Below, piece by piece: positions 17,313 through 25,801 of a stretch of DNA of 64,000 bases. The DNA comes from Mesobacillus jeotgali (GTDB lineage Bacteria; Bacillota; Bacilli; Bacillales; Cytobacillaceae), in NCBI RefSeq assembly GCF_014856545.2, contig NZ_CP109811.1, positions 3,280,001 through 3,344,000 of the forward strand, written 5' to 3'. The first letter of the stretch is position 1; each line of letters opens with the position of its first letter. Below the pieces are notes generated by a model. The model saw nothing but the letters and a program-made list of their open reading frames with translations. It was not told where the DNA came from and did not search any database. A program made the translations under genes and the position numbers.

Positions 17313-18445
17313 CGTACATACCGTTCCTTTCGGAATATTTCGCTGCAATGCAGCCGGACTAGACTATATCATCACCCTCAGCATAATCTGTTAGGGGCCG
17401 GGCGCTTGTGAGAGTTTATTGTTGGGACTCACTCTCTAGTCGTTGAACCTTCGCCATTACCTTTGCCCAATGACGCTTGGCTGCAGATTGTCCAATGCAA
17501 GCAATTTTTAGGCCCTCACGCTCACCGTTTCCAGTCACGTTGTGGCTTGCCTGCCTCTAAGGAGTTCCCTGCAATTCACCCGATTTTCTAGCCGTTCATT
17601 TTCTGAACGACGCGGACTAGTGCATCTATAAAGTTACTTTCTTTACCATAAGTTTTTTCATGACAGTTTCTACAGAGTGTAATTCCATTGTTTAAAAGAA
17701 ATTGCTTTTCAGGGAAAAGCTTTTTGGGATAAATATGGTGAGCAGCAATATCTCTAGAGTTTGAGTTGCAACCAGGCATCTTACACCTAAAGTTATCACG
17801 AGTATATACTTTTTTACGCCATTCCTTATAGAGTGCAGAATCAGTTATATCAATTGTTTCCACTCTATTTTCTTTAAGGTAATTCTTATAACAGGTATAA
17901 GTACAAAACCTTTTACCTGAACGAGAATATCCTGAGCGCACCCTTTCAGTAGTTTTTCCACATTGAAAGCATTCAAAGTATACACGTTTCTTTATCCTAG
18001 TCGCCTTTATTTTCTCTAGGGAAACTGGAGTATGTTTTGTTCCTCTCCTTGGAGCACCTTTATCAATTTCATTATGGCCCCTAAGCTCCCATCCAAAGAA
18101 AAGAATCCGATCTAAAATTGTTGAATAACTTACCCCTAATTCATTAGCAAGTACAGTATATCCCTTTCTTTTAACAATGTATTCTTCATAAAGCCAATCA
18201 CGATTATCGTATATCTCATTGCCTAGTTTGATTGGTTTTTTCCTAATACCCAACCTTCTAAGCCTTGATTTGATTGTCGTACTTGGCAGCCCTGTTTCTT
18301 CAGCTATCTCTTTTAAGCTCATTTTGTCATGAATATACTTTTGATAAAGATATTCTCTGGTCAGATTCATGAAACGCCCTCCTATAAACGAACGTTTGTT
18401 CTCATGCTAATCTTACCAGTTATAACTTAGAATGTCATTTAGTTA
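17313..18445 (-). mobile_element. group I intron 1 in nrdJ (1133 nt), ORF in 5' region
   Basis: Minus-strand core elements: P (GAATTGCAGGGAACTCC, 17577-17561), Q (GGACAATCTGCAGCCAAGC, 17493-17475), R (GTTCAACGACTAG, 17448-17436) and S (GATGATATAGTCTAGTCC, 17373-17356). R and S pair as P7. Exon 1 ends in GAT and the intron ends in G. Exon bases GGCGGAT could pair with GTTCGTT at 18393-18387 to form P1 (three G-U pairs besides the splice-site wobble), which is tentative. The endonuclease gene lies upstream of P, unlike intron 2. An in-frame TAA directly follows exon 1, so unspliced RNA gives a truncated protein. Confidence 0.93.
17588..18370 (-). CDS. intron 1 HNH homing endonuclease
   Basis: A 260-residue intron-encoded protein expected to cut intronless nrdJ and drive intron homing. 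Two helix-turn-helix units lie at the N-terminus (about residues 4-40, MSLKEIAEETGLPSTTIKSR, and 55-92, YTVLANELGVSYSTILDRI), probably for DNA recognition. They are followed by a CFQCG...FCTYTC zinc finger and a complete HNH domain: FRCKMPGCN, AAHHIYPKK, NNGITLCRNCH. The ATG at 18370 has GGAGGG 7 nt upstream. The gene starts 75 nt inside the intron. Its AT-rich composition differs from the nrdJ exons. Confidence 0.9.
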   Translation of the reverse strand: MNLTREYLYQKYIHDKMSLKEIAEETGLPSTTIKSRLRRLGIRKKPIKLGNEIYDNRDWLYEEYIVKRKGYTVLANELGVSYSTILDRILFFGWELRGHNEIDKGAPRRGTKHTPVSLEKIKATRIKKRVYFECFQCGKTTERVRSGYSRSGKRFCTYTCYKNYLKENRVETIDITDSALYKEWRKKVYTRDNFRCKMPGCNSNSRDIAAHHIYPKKLFPEKQFLLNNGITLCRNCHEKTYGKESNFIDALVRVVQKMNG

Positions 18446-19264
18446 ATCCGCCAGCATAATCATTTGTGCACCACGTCTTGACCCGCCCTGCTCTACTAAA
18501 TGTGTCAGCTTGGCAATGTCATCAAGCCATGAGACCGATCCGGATGATTTTCCGTTTACACCTCTTGCCAGTGTGTTGCGCGGTCTTAGTGTCGAACCGT
18601 TCGTTCCAACCCCTCCGCCGCGGCTCATGATTTCCATGACCTGTTTGCGGTGCTCAGAAATCCCTTCGCGTGAATCTTTTACAAAAGGCATTACATAGCA
18701 GTTGAAGTAGGTAACGTCTGTTTCTGCGCCTGCTCCGTATAGGACACGGCCTGCCGGGATGAAGTTCATCGATACTAGCTCTTGGTAGAACTTCTCGAAC
18801 CACTCCTGGCGCTTTTCTTCGGTTTTTTCAACAGCTGCAAGCCCTGTTGCATTTCGTTTCGCGATTTGCTCGTAGAATACTTCCAGCGGCTTTTCAATTA
18901 CGTCCAGTGAACGTTTGATCACGCCGGTCGCAGCTTCTTCAGGATCATCAAGCACCCCGCGGAATTCCTCATCTACAAGCACTTTAGCTGTTTTGTTCTC
19001 CCAATCAATATCTAGTATGAATCCAAGTCCACGGGCAGGGAACTTTGGATCCTCTTTGATGGTGAGAACCACGAAATCACCATTTGATAGAGTAATTTTT
19101 TCAGTGTCTTTAAAAGTATAGCGGTCCAGCATGACTAATCGGGAGACGCCTTTGTGTGTTAGTTTCATGTCAGATGTAATCGGGTGAACCTGCGGGAACA
19201 GCTTAATATCTTTGTTCAGGCTTTCTACATCCAGGCTCATTTTTTGTCCAATAGTTACAGACAT
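18446..19264 (-). CDS. nrdJ: nrdJ exon 1: N-terminal part of B12-dependent ribonucleotide reductase (gene = join of three exons)
   Basis: NrdJ reduces ribonucleotides to deoxyribonucleotides with adenosylcobalamin as radical source. The complete gene is 19264-18446 + 17312-16176 + 15023-14421 on the minus strand: 273 + 379 + 200 = 852 residues, the usual size in Bacillaceae. Exon 1 starts MSVTIGQKMSLDVESLNKD (ATG 19264 after AAGGAG; an in-frame start at 19336 is rejected). It includes the NCYVMPF redox cysteine and the GGGVGTNGSTLRPR loop, and ends GSRRGAQMIMLAD. Two NrdR boxes lie about 110-160 nt upstream. No other ribonucleotide reductase gene is in the window. Confidence 0.94.
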
Positions 19265-19375
19265 TTCTACAACTCCTTCTAAGGTTTTAAATCTTATCTC
19301 TAATGTATTACTAGAAGTATGTAATTCTAGCTGCATTTTTGAATTACCCTTACGTTATCATATTGAAACATCAAA

Positions 19376-19424
19376 AATCAATATATAGTGTATTTTAAAT
19401 TTTCGACAACACTATATATGGTGT
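19376..19424 (-). promoter_or_regulatory. paired NrdR boxes upstream of nrdJ
   Basis: Two 16-bp sites fit the NrdR consensus acaCwAtATaTwGtgt. Box 1 is ACACTATATATGGTGT (19409-19424, plus strand). Box 2 is ACACTATATATTGATT (minus strand, 19391-19376). Their centres are 33 bp apart, close to three helical turns, the usual arrangement for cooperative repression by NrdR. They lie in the otherwise gene-free stretch 19265-19620, which holds no other feature I can support except the lipM terminator. Confidence 0.82.
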
Positions 19425-19585
19425 TTAGGTCATGTGATAAAGATTTTGTCAAACATGAAAACTATTAAAAAATCGAGTTATTTAGAGAGAACGATAGAAT
19501 ATCTTCAGTAAATGATAAAAAACAACAAATTTCGAGGGTTGCACTTTTTCTAAATCTCAAAAGCCTAGAAAATACTGGATAAAAA

Positions 19586-19611
19586 CAAAAAAAGCGGGTA
19601 ATCCGCTTTTA
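19586..19611 (-). terminator. terminator of lipM
   Basis: AAAAGCGG / CCGCTTTT stem with T-rich sequence on the minus-strand 3' side, 10 nt after the lipM stop. Confidence 0.75.
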
Positions 19612-19620
19612 AAAAATTTT

Positions 19621-20457
19621 TTATCTTTTAAAATTCCACTCATCAGATTCGTACTTATTTTTGGCCAATTCATTTACATAATTCAGCTCTTCATCACTTA
19701 AAGTGTATGGCTCCAAAATAATTCCCAGGCCATCCTCAAAACCTTCCTTAAATGCTTTTTTCGCTTCTTCAAGATTAATTTTGCGGCTGCTGATCTCATT
19801 GATCGCTACTGCCTTAGTCTTGAAGGCTCGCTGCATTCTTTCTTTGACTCTGTCATTCGGATACTTGAATAAGCTGAAAAGTTTATCCTCATCCAAATCG
19901 AGCAAAATGGAACCATGCTGAAGGATAACCCCTTTTTGCCGGGTCTGGGCGCTGCCGGCCACTTTACGTCCTTCAACAACAAGCTCATACCAGCTTGGTG
20001 CATCGAAACAAACTGCAGACCGCGGGTTTTTTAACGCTTCTTTATCAGCAGAAGTTTTTGGTACGGCAAAATAAGCTTCGAGACCTAACTTCTGGAATCC
20101 CTGTAATATGCCTTCAGATATAACCCTGTAAGCTTCTGTTACTGTCTTTGGCATTTCTGGGTGTTGTTCAGTAACGATTACGCTGTATGTAAGTTCATGT
20201 TCATGTAGAACGCCCCGGCCGCCAGTAGGTCTCCTTACAAAACCAAGACCGTGCTGCTTCACAGCCTCCATATCAATTTCTCTTTCAATCTTTTGGAAAT
20301 AGCCAACAGAAAGTGTCGCCGGGTTCCATCCATAAAAACGGACCACTGGAGGAATTTTTCTTGCACCATGCCAATCAAGCAAGGCCTCATCAAGTGCCAT
20401 ATTGAACGAAGGTGAACAGTCTCCTGAATCAATAAATCCCCATACCTCTTTATTCAT
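19621..20457 (-). CDS. lipM: octanoyl-[GcvH]:protein octanoyltransferase / lipoate ligase family
   Basis: LipM transfers octanoyl groups from acyl carrier protein to GcvH in the Bacillus lipoate pathway. The 278-residue protein shows [20 protein letters not shown] (ligand-binding loop), [20 protein letters not shown] with the catalytic cysteine near residue 140-150, and [17 protein letters not shown] with the conserved lysine. ATG 20457 starts [20 protein letters not shown], typical of LipM. It is a single gene 1.7 kb from the glycine cleavage operon, whose GcvH partner is its acceptor but is not encoded in this window. Confidence 0.92.
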   Translation of the reverse strand: MNKEVWGFIDSGDCSPSFNMALDEALLDWHGARKIPPVVRFYGWNPATLSVGYFQKIEREIDMEAVKQHGLGFVRRPTGGRGVLHEHELTYSVIVTEQHPEMPKTVTEAYRVISEGILQGFQKLGLEAYFAVPKTSADKEALKNPRSAVCFDAPSWYELVVEGRKVAGSAQTRQKGVILQHGSILLDLDEDKLFSLFKYPNDRVKERMQRAFKTKAVAINEISSRKINLEEAKKAFKEGFEDGLGIILEPYTLSDEELNYVNELAKNKYESDEWNFKR

Positions 20458-20634
20458 ACAAGTTTAACCCCATTTAAAAAATAGTTTAAAGCTAAGATTT
20501 TTTTAGTCTAACAAAATAAATTTCAAAAGCAAAGCAAGTTGATTTAAAGAAATTTACTAATTTCCTTTGCTCTCTGACATGAAGGCTTATATAATTATAA
20601 GTGGCTCAGCTAAGCTTGAAAGGAGAAATATGTT

Positions 20635-21015
20635 TTGGATACACTTATCTTTTTAATCGTCCTGACAGTTGCGGTAATTCTATACTCTGTGTTTATGTAT
20701 TTCCGCCAGAAGAAAATCCTCAAGACCCTGACAGAGGAAGAATTCAAAGCTGGTTATCGTAAAGCGCAATTGATTGATGTCCGTGAACCGAATGAATTCG
20801 CCGGTGGACACATTTTAGGCGCCAGAAATATCCCGCTTACCCAACTTAAGACTCGCCTGAAGGAAATCAGGCCGGACAAGCCGGTCTACCTTTATTGCCA
20901 GAGCGGTTCCCGCAGCGGACGTGCTGCACAGCTGCTATACAAAAAAGGCTATAAAGACCTTAATCATCTTCAAGGCGGCTTCAAAAAATGGGGCGGCAAA
21001 GTCAAAGCTAAGTAA
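20635..21015 (+). CDS. yqhL: membrane-anchored rhodanese-like protein YqhL
   Basis: A 126-residue protein with one N-terminal membrane segment (LIFLIVLTVAVILYSVFMYF) and a cytoplasmic rhodanese domain. The domain carries AQLIDVREPNEFAGGHILGA and the active-site loop YLYCQSGSRSGRAAQLL with the catalytic cysteine. The start is TTG at 20635 behind AAGGAGAAATATGTT; the nearby ATG at 20629 is out of frame. Position next to lipM and gcv matches B. subtilis yqhL. The sulfur acceptor is unknown. Confidence 0.88.
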   Translation: MDTLIFLIVLTVAVILYSVFMYFRQKKILKTLTEEEFKAGYRKAQLIDVREPNEFAGGHILGARNIPLTQLKTRLKEIRPDKPVYLYCQSGSRSGRAAQLLYKKGYKDLNHLQGGFKKWGGKVKAK

Positions 21016-21034
21016 GCTATATTCCCATAAAATT

Positions 21035-21062
21035 ACCCCTCAGCATAACTGCTGGGGGGTTT
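21035..21062 (+). terminator. terminator of yqhL
   Basis: CCCCTCAGC / GCTGGGGGG stem followed by a T-rich stretch. Confidence 0.75.
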
Positions 21063-21128
21063 AGCTTTTTAAAATCGCAGCATTCTTTTCGGTTGGCATA
21101 TTTTTTTTAAATGTCTGATACCCTTCAG

Positions 21129-21336
21129 GTTCGGACAGCTTTTCGCTGTTTCCCTTCAAACCTGTCTGAAGTTGCACCAAGTTAGGACAGCTTTCCTCTG
21201 TTTCCCTTCAAACCTGTCTGAAGTTGCACCAAGTTCGGACAGCTTTCCTCTGTTTCCCTCTAAACCTGTCTGAAGTCACGCCAGGTTCGGACAGCTTTTC
21301 GCTGTTTCCCTCCAAACCTGTCTGAAGTCACCCTAC
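21129..21336. repeat. four tandem 52-bp hairpin repeats
   Basis: Four consecutive units of exactly 52 bp start at 21129, 21181, 21233 and 21285. Each begins GTTCGGACAG (GTTAGG in unit 2), passes through CTGTTTCCCT and ends near CTGTCTGAAG. TTCGGACAG can pair with CTGTCTGAA around a 23-nt loop, and in units 1 and 4 ACAGC/GCTGT forms an inner alternative. The array fills most of the gene-free interval between the convergent yqhL and gcvPB genes. There is no coding frame and no spacer diversity. Confidence 0.9.
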
Positions 21337-21363
21337 ATACATCACCACAATAGAATCACCACA

Positions 21364-21402
21364 AAACAAAGTCCTGCCAATAACAAAACTGGCAGGACCT
21401 TC
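21364..21402 (-). terminator. terminator of the gcv operon
   Basis: GTCCTGCCA / TGGCAGGAC stem just after the gcvPB stop, followed on the minus strand by TTTGTTTTG. Confidence 0.75.
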
Positions 21403-21409
21403 TATCGTT

Positions 21410-22873
21410 CTATTCAGCTTTCTGGTAGCGCAGGATTGGCTTCCTTGCAGCTGTTGTTTCATCCAGACGGCCTACAACTGTGGAGTGTGGCGCTTCCTGG
21501 ACGATTTCTGGATTTTCTTCTGCTTCCTTGGCGATCTGGATCATCGCGTCAATGAAAACATCGAGTGTTTCCTTGGATTCTGTTTCTGTCGGCTCAATCA
21601 TGATCGCTTCTTCTACATTCAACGGGAAGTAGATGGTTGGCGGATGATAACCGAAATCAAGCAGGCGTTTTGCGATGTCCAATGTGCGGACGCCAAGCTT
21701 CTTCTGACGCTTGCCGCTTAGGACGAATTCGTGCTTGCAATGCCTGTTGAAAGGCAGGTCATAATACTCTGCTAGTCTTCTCATCATATAGTTCGCGTTC
21801 AGCACAGCATACTCTGTAACGGCCTTCAAGCCATCAGGACCCATTGTGCGGATATACGTATATGCACGGACATTGATGCCGAAATTTCCGTAGAAAGGCT
21901 TAACCCTTCCGATTGACTGCGGACGGTCGTAATCGAACTTATAAACGTCATCCTGCTTTGTCACGATTGGCTTTGGAAGGAATGGAATCAAATCTGCTTT
22001 TACACCGACTGGTCCTGAACCAGGTCCGCCGCCGCCGTGAGGGCCTGTGAATGTCTTATGAAGGTTCAAGTGAACGACATCGAAGCCCATATCGCCAGGG
22101 CGTGCCTTGGACATAACAGCATTCAGGTTGGCTCCATCATAGTAAAGCTTTCCGCCTGCACCGTGGACAATCTCTGCCATCTCGAGAATGTTTTCTTCGA
22201 ATAAGCCAAGTGTGTTCGGGTTGGTCAGCATTAGTGCAGCTGTATCTTCCCCGACAACCTTCTTAAGGTCTTCTAAATCAACCAGACCGTTTTCATCCGA
22301 TTTTACAGTGATTGTTTCAAAACCAGCCACTGTTGCCGAAGCTGGATTGGTTCCGTGCGCTGAGTCAGGAACGATGACTTTCGTACGGTTGTGATCGCCG
22401 TTTGCTTCATGATATGCACGGATCATCATCAAGCCCGTCCATTCACCGTGTGCACCGGCTGCCGGCTGAAGGGTAACTTCATCCATACCAGTGATCTCAA
22501 TAAGATGTTCCTGAAGGTCGTACATCAATTCAAGAGCACCCTGGACAGAGCTTTCATCCTGCAATGGATGCAAATGGGCAAAGCCGTTGAAGCGTGCCAC
22601 ATTTTCATTCATCTTAGGATTGTATTTCATCGTACATGATCCAAGCGGATAGAACCCGGAATCTACACCGTGGTTGCGCTTCGACAATGCTGTGTAATGG
22701 CGCATGATATCAAGCTCGGAAGCTTCAGGAAGTTCTGGTTCCTCTTCGCGCAGGAAACCTTCTGGCAAAAGTTCTGATAAATCTGTTTCCGGAACATCCA
22801 TCTCCGGAAGGCTATAGCCGACACGGCCTGGTGTGCTTAATTCAAAAATGAGTGGCTGATCTTCCTTATGCAT
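21410..22873 (-). CDS. gcvPB: glycine dehydrogenase (decarboxylating) subunit 2
   Basis: P-protein subunit 2 of the glycine cleavage system, the PLP-binding half. It decarboxylates glycine and passes aminomethyl to lipoyl-GcvH. The 487-residue protein has the PLP lysine in [20 protein letters not shown], plus [15 protein letters not shown] and [12 protein letters not shown]. Its start ([23 protein letters not shown] 22873) overlaps the end of gcvPA by 8 nt, implying translational coupling. It is the last gene of the riboswitch-controlled operon. Confidence 0.97.
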   Translation of the reverse strand: MHKEDQPLIFELSTPGRVGYSLPEMDVPETDLSELLPEGFLREEEPELPEASELDIMRHYTALSKRNHGVDSGFYPLGSCTMKYNPKMNENVARFNGFAHLHPLQDESSVQGALELMYDLQEHLIEITGMDEVTLQPAAGAHGEWTGLMMIRAYHEANGDHNRTKVIVPDSAHGTNPASATVAGFETITVKSDENGLVDLEDLKKVVGEDTAALMLTNPNTLGLFEENILEMAEIVHGAGGKLYYDGANLNAVMSKARPGDMGFDVVHLNLHKTFTGPHGGGGPGSGPVGVKADLIPFLPKPIVTKQDDVYKFDYDRPQSIGRVKPFYGNFGINVRAYTYIRTMGPDGLKAVTEYAVLNANYMMRRLAEYYDLPFNRHCKHEFVLSGKRQKKLGVRTLDIAKRLLDFGYHPPTIYFPLNVEEAIMIEPTETESKETLDVFIDAMIQIAKEAEENPEIVQEAPHSTVVGRLDETTAARKPILRYQKAE

Positions 22874-24212
22874 TGATATCCCCCATTTCCTTTACAAATG
22901 TATCAATTTCTTCTTTAGTTCTTAACTCTGTAACCGCAACAAGCATATGGTTTTCTAGACTGGAATCATCACGTTCCAGGTCATAACCGCCGATGATGCC
23001 CTTTTCAAGCAGCTTTTGATTTACTTCTTTTACTGGTTTATTCAGCTTGACGACGAACTCATTGAAAGTAGATCCTTCAAATGCGATTTCAAAGCCGTTC
23101 TCTTTGAAAGCCTTTTTCGCATAATGAGCTTTTTGGATATTGGCAACAGCCATTTCACGAACGCCTTTTTTGCCAAGAGCCGTCATTGCTACTGAAGCAG
23201 CAAGAGCATTCAAGGCCTGGTTCGAACAAATATTGGATGTCGCTTTATCACGGCGGATATGCTGTTCCCTCGCCTGAAGCGTCAATACGAATCCGCGGCG
23301 TCCCTGGTCATCCTTCGTCTGGCCGACAAGTCTGCCCGGAACCTTTCTCATGAGCTTTCCAGAAACAGCGAAGTATCCGCAGTGAGGGCCGCCGAATGCT
23401 GTCGGGATCCCGAATGGCTGGGCGTCTCCGGTAACAATATCAGCACCGAACTTACCTGGAGGCGTCAATGCACCTAATGCAAGAGGGTTGCTGGATACGA
23501 CGAACAATGATTTATTTTCATGTGTGATTTCTTCGATTTCCTTCATCGGCTCAATGCCGCCGAAGAAGTTTGGATACTGGACAATAACAGCAGCGATTTC
23601 TTCACTTGCCATATCCTTAAGTGCTTCAAGGTCAGTAACTCCATTCTTGTGAGGCACTTCCACAACATCGATGTACTGGCCCTTTGCATAGCTCCGGACT
23701 ACATCCTTGTATTCTGGGTGCACAGCACTTGAAACCAACACTTTCTTTCTTCTGGTATGGCCTGCGCTAAGCATCGCCGCTTCAGCCAACGCTGTGCCGC
23801 CGTCATACATGGATGAATTCGCTACTTCCATGCCAGTCAATTCACAAATCATTGTCTGGAATTCAAAGATAGCCTGAAGTTCACCCTGAGAGATTTCTGG
23901 CTGATATGGTGTATAGGCAGTGTAAAACTCTGAACGCGAAAGGACATGGTCAACAATTACGGGAATGTAATGGTCATAGACACCTGCACCGATAAATGAA
24001 GAATTCATTTTCAAATCAGCATTTTTCGCAGCCATCTGTGCCAGCTCTTTCATTAATGCTGTTTCAGACTTGGCTGGTTTAATGTTGTATTCTCCGGCAA
24101 AACGGACTTTTTCAGGAATGTCGCTGAACAATTCATCAATCGATGAAACCCCGATGCTTTCCAACATAGCGTTTTTATCACTTTCAGTCAGCGGTAAATA
24201 GCGATGCTTCAT
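22866..24212 (-). CDS. gcvPA: glycine dehydrogenase (decarboxylating) subunit 1
   Basis: P-protein subunit 1, the partner of GcvPB in the heterotetrameric glycine decarboxylase of Firmicutes. The 448-residue protein starts [20 protein letters not shown] and shows [20 protein letters not shown] and the glycine-rich [20 protein letters not shown], all family hallmarks. It lies 22 nt downstream of gcvT. ATG 24212 follows a GAGGGG site. Confidence 0.97.
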   Translation of the reverse strand: MKHRYLPLTESDKNAMLESIGVSSIDELFSDIPEKVRFAGEYNIKPAKSETALMKELAQMAAKNADLKMNSSFIGAGVYDHYIPVIVDHVLSRSEFYTAYTPYQPEISQGELQAIFEFQTMICELTGMEVANSSMYDGGTALAEAAMLSAGHTRRKKVLVSSAVHPEYKDVVRSYAKGQYIDVVEVPHKNGVTDLEALKDMASEEIAAVIVQYPNFFGGIEPMKEIEEITHENKSLFVVSSNPLALGALTPPGKFGADIVTGDAQPFGIPTAFGGPHCGYFAVSGKLMRKVPGRLVGQTKDDQGRRGFVLTLQAREQHIRRDKATSNICSNQALNALAASVAMTALGKKGVREMAVANIQKAHYAKKAFKENGFEIAFEGSTFNEFVVKLNKPVKEVNQKLLEKGIIGGYDLERDDSSLENHMLVAVTELRTKEEIDTFVKEMGDINA

Positions 24213-24234
24213 AACTTTAACCCCTCTCCGGCTT

Positions 24235-25341
24235 TTACTTTTTATCTCTTTTATAAAAAGGTGTAGCTGAAACGGCAGCTTTTAAGCGCTTTCCGCGGAT
24301 TTCAACTTCCACTTCATTACCTAACTCAGTTTCTTTTGCATCAATCAGCGCAAGCCCGATATTTTTCTTAAGGGTCGGGGATTGCGTGCCTGTAGTGACT
24401 TCACCAATCTGAGTGTCTCCTTTATAAACAGGATACCCATGGCGCGGGATTCCGCGGTCGATCATCTCGATGCCGACAAGTTTTCTAGGCAGGCCATCTT
24501 CTTTTTGCTGCTTGAGTGCTTCTTTTCCAATAAAGTCTGCTTCTTTATTCAGCTTTACAGCGAAGCCTATTCCAGCTTCAAGCGGGCTGATTTCTGATGA
24601 AAGCTCCTGGCCGTACAATGCCAGATTCGCTTCAAAACGCAATGTATCCCTGGCACCAAGGCCGCATGGGATGACTCCCTCATCTTTGCCTGCTTCAAGG
24701 ATTTCCTTCCAGAGGCTTACAGCATCCCCGGCATCGCAATAGACTTCAAATCCATCTTCTCCTGTATATCCTGTTCGTGATACAAGCGCTTTCTTGCCGT
24801 TCAGGTCGACTTCTTCACTGAACTTGAAAAATCCGATTGTGCTCAGGTCATGATTCTTTGCCAGCTTTTGTAGGACTCCCTCCGCAAGCGGGCCCTGTAA
24901 TGCAAGCTGCGCCATGCCTTCTGACAGATTTTCGATTTTCACATTGCCCTCAAGATGATCCTGCATCCAATCAAAATCTTTTTCGATATTGGAGGCATTC
25001 ACAACAAGCAGGTAATGCTCATCCTCAAGTTTATAAATCAACAAATCATCAACAGTGCCACCGGTCTCATAACACATGGCTGTATATTGGGCTCCGCCGT
25101 TTTTGAGTTTTGAAACATCATTCGTCATCATCTTTTGTAGATAGTCCAGACTATCGGGGCCTTTAACCTCTATTTCTCCCATGTGAGAAACATCGAATAG
25201 ACCAGCTTTTGTCCTAACTGCTTCATGCTCTTCCTTGATGCTCGAAAACTGGACAGGCAGTTCCCAGCCTCCAAAATCAACCGTTTTTCCACCGTATTCC
25301 TTGTACACTTCAAATAGCGGTGTCCGTTTTAATTCAGTCAT
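24235..25341 (-). CDS. gcvT: aminomethyltransferase, glycine cleavage T-protein
   Basis: GcvT transfers the methylene group from aminomethyl-GcvH to tetrahydrofolate, releasing ammonia. The 368-residue protein shows [50 protein letters not shown] and [20 protein letters not shown], the folate-binding and catalytic landmarks. ATG 25341 follows a GGGGGA site. It is the first gene of gcvT-gcvPA-gcvPB and sits directly behind the glycine riboswitch. Confidence 0.97.
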   Translation of the reverse strand: MTELKRTPLFEVYKEYGGKTVDFGGWELPVQFSSIKEEHEAVRTKAGLFDVSHMGEIEVKGPDSLDYLQKMMTNDVSKLKNGGAQYTAMCYETGGTVDDLLIYKLEDEHYLLVVNASNIEKDFDWMQDHLEGNVKIENLSEGMAQLALQGPLAEGVLQKLAKNHDLSTIGFFKFSEEVDLNGKKALVSRTGYTGEDGFEVYCDAGDAVSLWKEILEAGKDEGVIPCGLGARDTLRFEANLALYGQELSSEISPLEAGIGFAVKLNKEADFIGKEALKQQKEDGLPRKLVGIEMIDRGIPRHGYPVYKGDTQIGEVTTGTQSPTLKKNIGLALIDAKETELGNEVEVEIRGKRLKAAVSATPFYKRDKK

Positions 25342-25418
25342 TATGTATCCCCCTTCGTCCTATAGCTAAAAAAATCAGTTTGCGTCGTGTCTGATGAGGC
25401 GATTGTTATTGAAGCCAT

Positions 25419-25622
25419 AAAAAAGGACAGAGCACCCCCTCTGAATTCTGAGAAGGTCTCTGTCCTTTCACCTGAAAGTTTACCTGTAAAGGCTTTCCCC
25501 TTTGGTGGCTCCCACTAAAAAAGCGCTCTCCAGAGATGCGTCAAACAAGAGTTCTTTTGCCTGAGAGATTCACAAAGCCTGCTTGCTCCTTCGGCGCTAC
25601 TAAAGTAGTCTCTCCCCTTGTT
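25419..25622 (-). promoter_or_regulatory. tandem glycine riboswitch with terminator
   Basis: On the minus strand the first aptamer shows GGGGAGAGAC, GCGCCGAAGGAGCAA, ATCTCTCAGGCAAAAGAAC and CATCTCTGGAGAGCG. The second shows GCCACCAAAGGGGAAAG and AACTTTCAGGTGAAAGGAC. These are the conserved glycine aptamer blocks in their usual tandem order. The 3' end forms an intrinsic terminator (GGACAGAG / CTCTGTCC, then TTTTTT; 25468-25419) overlapping the second aptamer. Glycine binding is expected to prevent termination and turn on gcvT-gcvPA-gcvPB. Confidence 0.95.
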
Positions 25623-25801
25623 GTCATCCGCATTTATATTATTTTCACAATTGGGCATGCTAGACGTTATTACACATGTCTGCAAACTGACTATTTAAGA
25701 CTATAAAATGACAAATTTCAAAACATTCAAAAGCTAACTTCATCCTACCATTAGAGAGCTAATTTCGGCAATATATTTATACTTTAAAAGAGGTGGATAA
25801 A

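Noticed and set aside
15024..18445. Group II introns or insertion sequences
   Set aside because: No reverse transcriptase, no transposase, no domain V-like sequence and no inverted ends; the P/Q/R/S blocks fit group I.
14421..19336. Three separate truncated ribonucleotide reductase genes or an intein-containing gene
   Set aside because: The exons join in phase 0 to a full-length NrdJ, and the gaps contain group I core elements and in-frame stops, so inteins are excluded and a decayed gene is unlikely.
21129..21336. CRISPR array
   Set aside because: The whole 52-bp unit is repeated; there are no unique spacers between conserved repeats and no cas genes nearby.
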